Assembly: GCA_010015745.1 (NCBI GenBank) | Contig: ML978245.1 | Coordinates: forward strand, 80,816 to 144,815 | DNA from: Setomelanomma holmii | Taxonomy: Eukaryota; Ascomycota; Dothideomycetes; Pleosporales; Phaeosphaeriaceae | Reading direction: 5' to 3' | Length of the DNA: 64,000 bases | Part shown: in pieces, positions 57,443-64,000 of the stretch | Position numbering within the stretch: position 1 is the stretch's first letter | Layout of the letters: every line of letters starts with the position of its first letter | Made by a program: the position numbers and the translations under genes | The notes under the pieces: model-generated | What the model saw: the letters and a program-made list of their open reading frames with translations, nothing else | Told to the model about the DNA's origin: nothing | Database searches by the model: none

Positions 57443-58057
57443 ATGTCCCGACGCCACCGAGACCCTGGATCCCCTCCACGAGTTCGGTTCTCCCCAGACC
57501 ACATGGGTCCAACACCCCGCGGCCGTCCTCAAACAACGACCACCCGCCCACCACCACGACGAACTCGCTCAGAGTCCTACTCACCCTCTCGATCCCGCTC
57601 ACGCTCCCATTCCCGCAGCCCGCCTCCACCACGAGCACACTACGACGCTCCACCACGCCGCTCCATCCCACCTCCCTCTTCACCAAAGGACACCCGAGAC
57701 GAGAAACACTTTTACCAGAAGAAAACCGTCTGGACCGGTCTGGCAACCATTGCTACAGTCGCAGCACTCCTCCCAAGCGCAGTCTCAGCCAAAGCGTCCG
57801 TCGATGCAGCACATGCATCCACCCGCGCCGCGCGAGCAAGTGAGCGCAGTGCCCAGCAGGTCACGAAGAGTGCGCGGGCGAGTGAAATGAGTGCGAGGGC
57901 GGCGGCGAGTAGCAGCATTGCACAGGGGCATATGGATGAGTGGGGACGGGCGGTGAGGAAGGATGGTGGGAGGGTTGGGGTGCCTGTCGGTGGGAGGGGG
58001 ATGGTGGGTGCATCTGGAGGACGGAGGGCGGTGGGGTTTGGAGGGAGGGGGTGGTGA
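57443..58057 (+). CDS. RS/Pro-rich small protein with one hydrophobic segment, unknown function
   Basis: A single exon encodes 204 residues. The first 85 residues are Pro/Arg/Ser-rich with RS dipeptides (SPSRSRSRSHSRSPPPPRAH). One hydrophobic stretch follows at about residue 97 (TVWTGLATIATVAALLPSAV), then an Ala/Ser/Arg-rich repetitive helix (ARASERSAQQVTKSARASEM) and a Gly/Arg-rich tail (VGGRGMVGASGGRRAVGFGG). The combination suggests a single-pass or tail-anchored protein with disordered basic flanks. No domain was recognised. Open frame, good ATG (acaacaatgtc) and codon bias support a real gene. Confidence 0.7.
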   Translation: MSRRHRDPGSPPRVRFSPDHMGPTPRGRPQTTTTRPPPRRTRSESYSPSRSRSRSHSRSPPPPRAHYDAPPRRSIPPPSSPKDTRDEKHFYQKKTVWTGLATIATVAALLPSAVSAKASVDAAHASTRAARASERSAQQVTKSARASEMSARAAASSSIAQGHMDEWGRAVRKDGGRVGVPVGGRGMVGASGGRRAVGFGGRGW

Positions 58058-58523
58058 CTCGCTGGTAGACGCGATTGTAGGTTGGAATGGGATGAAGATG
58101 TCGTCCTCGCGGTATTGGATAGTGGTGGTGGACTTGAATGGGAAAGGAAAACAGTCTTGAATATTCACTTCTCAAATGATGTGCTTTGTGTGCTGAAGCT
58201 TGGCTGCGCCGATTTTGTTTGAAAAAAGATTCACCTTTGCAAGCGCGGCCGTGCACGTTGTGGGAAGCCCACATTGACTGATGTTTCCAGCGCCGCAAGA
58301 CATGCATCAGCACACTCGCTGCGGTAACATCCGTCCGCGGCTGTAATATGCTTCGAAGAAGGCCCGACTCGCGACGACGCCGGCATTCACTACATCGGCA
58401 TTGCGCGACTCCATCGGCAGCCGAGAACAAGAAAACATGATTCTGTGCGAAAGATATAAACCATTGTGAAGTGAGACGTAGACAGGCCAGGTCTCTCTTC
58501 TGCACTGCACTCACACGTCGACG
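58058..58523. other. Intergenic region before the nitrilase pseudogene
   Basis: No supported gene; overlapping minus-strand frames are His/Pro/Arg-rich shadows. Confidence 0.45.
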
Positions 58524-59432
58524 ATGGCACTCCTCAAGCTCGCTGCTGTGCAAGCCGCCCTAATCTTCCTCATCAAACCGGCAACCACCCAGAAAGCATA
58601 CGACCTCATTCAGCTGGCAGGGCAGAACGGCGCGAATGTGATTGGCTTTCCCGAAGCTTCATATCCTCTGCTACCTGATGCGGATCCTCTGAAGACGTCT
58701 CTGTACGTCTGGCTCTTCGACAACGCTCTTGAAGTACTCGGACCCGAGGTATCAGCTCTTCAAGACGCGTGCAAGCAAGCGAACATCTTTGGCGTCGTTG
58801 GTATCAATGAGCGCATCGCCGACACAACGGGTACGTTGTATAATACCCAAATCACCATGGGTTCGGACGAACATCTTCTTCACAAGCACCAGAAGTATGT
58901 TCCCACCGTAGGTGAGCGCTTGATACACGCCTGGGGTCAGACAGGAAGCAAAACGACCGCGCAGATGGACTTCGGCGCGCTGGGCGGCTTGATATGTGCG
59001 GAGAACGGCAATCCACTCGGTCAGTATGCGACTGCGCTTGACTGCCCCGTCGTACATGTAGCGTCATGGCTGCAATTCCCGAGCTTCGGTGTCGAGGTGA
59101 ACAACCTAATAAAATCAGCAGGGCGTGCTGTCGCCTTTTCCGTTGGGGAATATGTGATAAACTCGGCATCAGTCGTCAGGAATGCGGAGGTCGAGATGTA
59201 AGGCGTTACGGAAGAGATTCGCGACTTCATGCGCGACGAGTAGAAACGACGTCGTGCTGTCATCTTTGGATCTGGAGGAAGCGTGGTCGCAGGCTCGACG
59301 CAAAATGGATCAAGCGAGGAGATCTTGTATGCTGATGTCGATCTGGAGGCTGTCAAGGTGTACAAGCATACCTTCGACTATGCTGGGCATCATCAGAGGC
59401 AAGAGATCTTTGCGCCGCTCTTTCAAGAATAG
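58524..59432 (+). pseudogene. Nitrilase with two in-frame stops
   Basis: One uninterrupted alignment frame of 303 codons, no introns. All three catalytic residues are present: Glu44 in GFPEASYP, Lys124 in HKHQKYVPTVGERL, Cys158 in GGLICAENGNPL. Codon 226 is TAA (59199-59201) and codon 240 TAG (59241-59243). After each the frame continues in family sequence (GVTEEIRDFMRDE, then VIFGSGGSVVAGSTQNGSSE and LYADVDLEAVKVYKHTFDYA), ending at the natural stop 59430-59432. CAA-to-TAA and CAG-to-TAG would both be C-to-T at CpA. An apparent GT-AG intron across both stops (46 nt) would shift the frame and is rejected. An active enzyme would convert nitriles to acids plus ammonia; a 225-residue truncated form lacks the last part of the fold. 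Confidence 0.85.
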
Positions 59433-60000
59433 GGTCCCAATGCGGCTGTGACTGCTCGCTGGCTATGCCAACTCTTGCATATGCTCGCTCGTTCATGTCT
59501 TTGGCATCGTGTACGTGTTTATTGTTCCTTGCCCTGACCGTTAGCTGGGCTTGCTAGCACATGAAGGTCAGTCTCATGGTGTGCGGAATTTTCTAATTAA
59601 GGTAGCTGTGCTTCTTTTGCTTCGAACCAAGGCAGGGATCAACTGGGTTGATTGATTTGCGTGTCCCTCCCACGATGCCAATGGAGGTTCACCTCGTGCT
59701 ACCGTAATATAGCCGCCGGAAATACCCGTCTTCGAAAACCTGGACAAGAAAGACTACGTTAATAAGCGCGATGGGGTGTTTCCTGCAAAGCTTCTGCCCG
59801 TACTACCTACGTCCCAATCGCGAGGAGAAGATGCACTTCAGCTGCAAGAATGCGCAATGACGTCGATGTCAGATAACCACTTCAGCCAGGCAACCACCAC
59901 CCGCGACTTCAGCCTCACGCCCTCGATATCATTTTCATTGTATTTATGAGCGTTGTCAATCCTTACGTAGCGCCTGCTCTCTTTTTCTTCCGTGTTCGTC
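59433..60000. other. Intergenic region upstream of the gene at 60001
   Basis: No supported gene. Residual nitrilase 3' sequence and a promoter. Confidence 0.45.
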
Positions 60001-61311
60001 ATGTCGAGCGATGGCGAAGATCCTCCGACACCGGCAAGTGAAGAAGACGCGCCAGCGGCACCACGAGCACCAGCGGAAACTTACCAGCTTCCGAAGTCCG
60101 ACGTGCACTTCGCTTTCGGGCCGCAGAGTTGGTACTGGGCTCGACTTGGCGGGCGATGGCAATTGTACGACTAGTCCACAGTGGCTTTGATATTGAGAAA
60201 AGTGCGCTGATACTTGGAATGTAGCGTGCGCTCCAAAGCCAGCGAATGGAAGACTATCGGCATCGAGGACCCGTATTGGGTGGCCTTCAAGCACGATACA
60301 GGCGTGTTCATGGGAGGCTGCAACGATGATGGCGAAGGGAAGTTGTCACACACGTGGAATGATGGACACAGTAAGCGTTGATCGAAAGTGCGCAGCGAAG
60401 CGTGCAAGGCTGACTGAGTGTACAGTGGTCAGAGCTGGCGATGTAGATTCATGTATGTGCGCGCAATCTCCCTCCCAATCCCCTTTCCGATTGCTGAGCA
60501 TGAAATTGCAGTCGTTGAGTCACGCGATGCATACAGGAAGCTGTATGATTGGATCGACGAACGCGTCAAATCCGATGTCGAGAAAGTTCGTGATGTGTCG
60601 ATCAGTATCGGGCCAAAAGGGAATTACTTTGCACGTTGCGGGGACTCTCACATCACACACGCGCTCCCCAAGGACCTACAAGCCGCCATCAAGGAGTCAG
60701 ACTCACCGCCCGTCAGCGTCGCTCTCGGTATCAAAGGAGCGTGGATCTTGCTGAGGGCCGATGGCACAAGGACCTGGGACCTTCGCCATGCCTACCCGAG
60801 CCTCGCCTCAACTTACCACTTGACCAAAGACACCAACAAAGTCGTCTTCGCGGCCCTAGACCCCTACGTTCTGGATCAGTATTTCCTGGTTAACGAGCAA
60901 GGAGGCTGTAGCTACAACCACAATTCGCTTGACGCCGACGCAGGGAAGGTCATACATGAGATGACGGATACATACATGCGTATGCGCGCTCGGCGCGATG
61001 GTACGACTTTCACGCACTCGATGGCGCTGAATGGGGCTTCCAGGCAGATCCATATTACACCGACCTCCAATGCGCAAGAGACGAAAATGGACGTCTGGAT
61101 AGCTACATTGAGGGCAAGGCATGGTATTGCGACACGGAAAAATGTGAGCATCGGTGGAGCGGTAGCTGGTGGGACATTCGTGATCAATAAGTTGACAGGA
61201 ACACCCACCTTGCAAGCTTTTGGGATGAGTGCGCTTCTGGGAATTTCCGCTGGGTTTGCGACGTATCAGCACGATCGCTCAGCTTACTGGAAGGGGAAGG
61301 CTAACCTTTGA
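60001..61311 (+). CDS. Unrecognised 378-residue protein with hydrophobic C-terminus
   Basis: Four exons (60001-60164, 60225-60370, 60426-60452, 60512-61311) with introns of 60, 55 and 59 nt, all with standard signals; exon 3 is 27 nt. An acidic Pro-rich start (MSSDGEDPPTPASEEDAP) leads to an aromatic N-terminal domain (VHFAFGPQSWYWARLGGRWQ, GIEDPYWVAFKHDTGVFMGG). The central domain has WDLRHAYPSLASTYHLTKDT and FAALDPYVLDQYFLVNEQGG. A Gly/Ala-rich hydrophobic stretch lies near the end (GGAVAGGTFVINKLTG, FGMSALLGISAGFATY), possibly membrane-embedded. Beta-rich repeating units (GVFMGGCNDDG, GNYFARCGDS, GAWILLRADG) recall propeller-like blades, but I cannot name a family. Intron phases all agree, so the model is firm even though the function is not. 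Confidence 0.8.
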
Positions 61312-61846
61312 TGCTGCAGGCTGGCTTCCGGGCTCGCGGAGACGACGGGATTCCGTTAGGAGGTCTAGGCATATCAGATTACAGTCCGGATCTGCTCTTC
61401 CGCTCTAGCAACGATCTAGAGGAGGTGGATTTGTGTAGAACACAAGCGGCAGCCTTGCTCGGCGCGAAGTTAACCGTCTCTAATCGGGTTTAGCTCGAGC
61501 TAGCAACCTGCACTTTCATCACGGCTCCTTTCGAAAATCGTACCGTCATATCCATTCCTTGGCGTATCAATTTCGAGATCAACAAGAACGAAGACAATGT
61601 GAACGCCCTGCGCAGACAAGTGGTGGAACTTATTCGCAACTCGTATAGTGGCTGTATTAGACTGCAAGGCCATGCCTGACAATATATATAGTGCTAGGAT
61701 TATGCTTCTTGCTTGCATACTTGTTTGTTGGGAGTATAAAGGAGCAAGACTAAATGATCGACTTGACCTCTTCATTAGCCTTAGTAGACCTCACCATCAA
61801 TAACACGCCATTTTCACACCAGTCGTCTCATGACCCATGAGCCGTC
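61312..61846. other. Intergenic region upstream of the GH26 gene
   Basis: Holds a TATA box (TATAAA 61735-61740) about 107 bp before the GH26 ATG. No other gene seen. Confidence 0.5.
61735..61740 (+). promoter_or_regulatory. TATA box of the GH26 gene
   Basis: TATAAA in ggagtataaaggagc, about 107 bp upstream of the ATG. Confidence 0.5.
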
Positions 61847-62893
61847 ATGTACATCACCAGCTCCATCATTCTGAGCTTAACCGCCCTAGGCTTGACCTCT
61901 CCTGCTCCAGTTGATGTCGGCAAACGCGCCTGGATAACATACGACAATATCGACCCAAACGCCAATGCACAGGCGAAGGCACTTCTCAAGTTCATTCAGA
62001 GTCAATTTGGGTGGCACTACCTCTCGGGCCAGCAGGATATCAATAGCTTCAACTGGGTGAAATCGCAGATTGGCAAGACTCCCGCCATCCTCGGTAACGA
62101 CTTCATCAACTACTCGCCCGCAGCAGTGCAGAATGGCGCCCAGGGTACCGACGTCGACACTGCAATTTCGGCTGACAAGGCTGGCGTGATCAACACCTTC
62201 TGCTGGCACTGGATCGCGCCAGCAAATCTCGGCAAAGACGGCCAGCCATGGTACAGCGGATTCTACACCAAAGCTACTTCGTTCAACCTCAAGAACGCTC
62301 TTGCCGAGGGCAGCAACGGCGCGAACTACAAGCTCCTTCTCCGCGACATCGATGCCATTGCCGTGCAGATCAAGAAGCTCCAGGACAACGGCGTTCCAAT
62401 CCTCTTCCGTCCACTGCATGAACCTGACGGTACGTGGTTCTGGTGGGGCGCATCCGGTTCCGCATCGTTCAAGCAGCTCTGGGATCTCATCTACTCCCGC
62501 CTGACCAGCTACCACAACCTCCACAACATGGTCTGGGTATGCAACACGGAGCAAAGCGACTGGTATCCCGGTAACAGCAAATGCGATATCGTGACGACAG
62601 ACATCTATGCGACTGCCGGCGACCACAACCCGCAAGCCGCCGCATGGCAGACACTCTACGGACTGAGTGGAGGCAGCAGGGTCCTTGCTCTTGCTGAAGT
62701 GGGCGTCATTCCGGATCCACAGCAGCAGCTCAGCCAGAATATCCCATGGGCATATTGGGTGACATGGGCAGACGATTTCATCTCCGGGGGAAGTCAAAAT
62801 TCGAAACAGTTCTTGTTTAATGTCTATTCGGACTCAAATGTTGCAACAGTAGATGGTGTTACCAAGATCGGGAATTGGAAGAGCACGACGTAG
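61847..62893 (+). CDS. Secreted GH26 endo-beta-1,4-mannanase
   Basis: A single exon encodes 348 residues. A signal peptide (MYITSSIILSLTALGLTSPA) is followed by one GH26 (beta/alpha)8 catalytic domain with no binding module. Family blocks include FGWHYLSGQQDINSFNWVKS, INTFCWHWIAPANL, the acid/base Glu192 in ILFRPLHEPDGTWFWWG, the MVWVCNTEQSDWYPG strand, and the nucleophile Glu284 in LALAEVGVIPDP. The C-terminal YWVTWADDFISGG is also conserved. The enzyme hydrolyses beta-1,4-mannan in plant cell walls outside the cell. The full-length minus-strand frame on top of it is a shadow. Confidence 0.95.
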   Translation: MYITSSIILSLTALGLTSPAPVDVGKRAWITYDNIDPNANAQAKALLKFIQSQFGWHYLSGQQDINSFNWVKSQIGKTPAILGNDFINYSPAAVQNGAQGTDVDTAISADKAGVINTFCWHWIAPANLGKDGQPWYSGFYTKATSFNLKNALAEGSNGANYKLLLRDIDAIAVQIKKLQDNGVPILFRPLHEPDGTWFWWGASGSASFKQLWDLIYSRLTSYHNLHNMVWVCNTEQSDWYPGNSKCDIVTTDIYATAGDHNPQAAAWQTLYGLSGGSRVLALAEVGVIPDPQQQLSQNIPWAYWVTWADDFISGGSQNSKQFLFNVYSDSNVATVDGVTKIGNWKSTT

Positions 62894-63927
62894 GATAGAT
62901 GTTGTGAGACAATGTAATTGACTGCTCACTCTCACCCGTTGAGTATGTCGTGTTCAGGCTAATTGATGCGCAATGCCTGCGAACACGATGTAGGCCTACG
63001 AATCGACCCAAAAGAAGAATTTGACATCGTGCTCGTGTAGGCTGCACAGCTTCAGATATATCTTCACGCGGTCTTTCCGCGCGCTCGTAAGTTAGCACAT
63101 AGTCCTCCAAGACGAGGCGCACCGTAGAGTAGTAGCTAGTAACCTTCGAATTCTTTGTTTCTTTAGCTTCTTCTCTGTACTGAGCTTCACGTTCCACTCG
63201 CATAAAGACATTTAAAGTGCATTCGAGTTATTAATGTACTTGATACCGTGTCCGTGCACCAAATGCGCGCAATTGCCCTTTGCATGCACTAAAAAGTTGT
63301 GAAGGCTCTTGGTTGGATACAAGTATTGTGTGCCGAAGGCTCTACAGTTGGTTCTTGGGGAGTAAGCAACAGAGGTTGGTGGACGGGGATTCAAGTACAG
63401 ATACTGAGTAGTAGTCAGAGTCTAAGTACGAGAGGTGCACTGAGGTAGATTGACGGGGGCGATGGATCGAGTGCAAGGTAACCAAATTGTAGATTGGTAC
63501 AAAGGGTACTGGTAAGGTACTCTATGAAGTTGAACACAATGTGCCGTAAGGGCTCATTGTCTAGGTCTATATACTAGAGGCTGCTCTCCTGCTCTCCTTG
63601 TGCTACAGAGAGCATGGAATCAGAGAGAGCATATAGAGTGGCTGTGCTCTATTCCGTTGGTGGTCCTAGGCTGATCCGAGGTTTACCTGTGCTCTGTTGC
63701 TGCCTTCGCTTAGCAGAGAGCAACCCCTGTCGTGTGGGCCCAGTGTACCACTGGTCGTGACAAAAGGATGAGGCTATAGAGCCTGTCAGATTCAAAGGGG
63801 TTCTTGATGATGTTGATAACTGATGTGTATTGATCCTGTGTTCGTCTGAACTCTGACCAGCGGGTTTTGGTGTTCCCCGCTGGTGCGCTAAGCTAAGTGG
63901 TCCATGCCCTGTAGTGCCGGCCAAGCC
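62894..63927. other. Right-hand gene-free stretch, repeat-like
   Basis: No gene. From about 63540 the sequence has a TATA-like TCTATATA, repeated AGAGAGC(A/AT) motifs and G/T-rich tracts, which look like part of a long terminal repeat or another non-coding repeat. Not confirmed. Confidence 0.35.
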
Positions 63928-63986
63928 CGCGCTCATATCTGACAGATCGATGCCAGGAATCCTCCAAGACGCGCTCATATCTGACA
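63928..63986. repeat. Exact 17-bp direct repeat at the window edge
   Basis: cgcgctcatatctgaca occurs at 63928-63944 and 63970-63986, 42 bp apart. On the other strand it reads TGTCAGATATGAGCGCG, which begins with TG as LTR ends do. With the flank this suggests the end of an LTR retrotransposon reaching beyond the window. Confidence 0.5.
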
Positions 63987-64000
63987 CACCCCCTCAGCTT

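Noticed and set aside
59192..59240. GT-AG intron (gtaagg..gagtag) spanning both nitrilase stops
   Set aside because: 46 nt is not a multiple of three; the downstream nitrilase frame would be lost.
61886..62797. 303-residue minus-strand open frame opposite GH26
   Set aside because: It is the mirror of a strongly biased coding exon and has no family resemblance; GH26 motifs on the plus strand explain the sequence.
1..64000. tRNA, rRNA, CRISPR or prophage features
   Set aside because: No cloverleaf-type sequences, regular spacer repeats or phage-type genes were seen; the window is a fungal chromosome.

Overview
The window is nuclear DNA of a filamentous ascomycete (Pezizomycotina, most likely Dothideomycetes). 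It is gene-dense, and almost every gene is cut by introns of about 45-60 nt with GT..CTAAC/CTGAC..AG signals. The families point the same way: SAT4-type rhodopsin-like membrane proteins, CBM18 and GH26 secreted proteins, MCD4, fungal-type N-acetylglutamate synthase, GT90/CAP10, and SLIP-GC-like GTPases. Class and species are inferred; no rRNA or other species marker is present. I found no tRNA, rRNA, CRISPR or plasmid-type feature.

Left part (1-15 kb): a secreted two-CBM18 protein. Next comes a 2-oxoglutarate/Fe(II) oxygenase divergent from a Dal5-type MFS carrier that has an in-frame TAG. Then two divergently transcribed paralogous secreted proteins of unknown function, a dihydroxyacetone-synthase-like transketolase, a doubtful split membrane-protein locus, and a coiled-coil protein.

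Housekeeping block (15-23 kb): MCD4 (GPI anchor assembly), Rab GDI (vesicle traffic) and mitochondrial ribosomal protein uL29m, all on the minus strand. A bZIP regulator whose frame has no ATG lies divergent to uL29m.

Middle (23-38 kb): a possible Cys-rich small gene, a SAT4/rhodopsin-like membrane protein, the M3 peptidase Prd1, a FucP-type sugar transporter, a beta-hydroxyacid dehydrogenase divergent from N-acetylglutamate synthase (arginine pathway), and then a decayed hAT transposon with TGG-to-TAG changes of the kind left by repeat-induced point mutation (RIP).

Right part (38-64 kb): a 999-residue membrane-anchored GT90 protein. A UNC93-like MFS pseudogene with two stops lies divergent from an intact TauD-type dioxygenase. 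These are followed by a 1062-residue SLIP-GC-like GTPase, a gene-poor stretch, an NPC2/ML lipid-binding protein, V-ATPase subunit F, a NUR1-like nuclear rim protein, an RS-rich membrane protein, a broken nitrilase, an unrecognised 378-residue protein, a GH26 mannanase, and a repeat-like, possibly LTR, right edge.

Recurring themes: two separate oxygenase/MFS divergent pairs in which only the carrier is broken; several otherwise well-preserved genes with in-frame stops, most of which fit C-to-T change; and three GC-AG introns. Exon boundaries come from splice signals plus conservation of reading frame and were not checked against transcripts.
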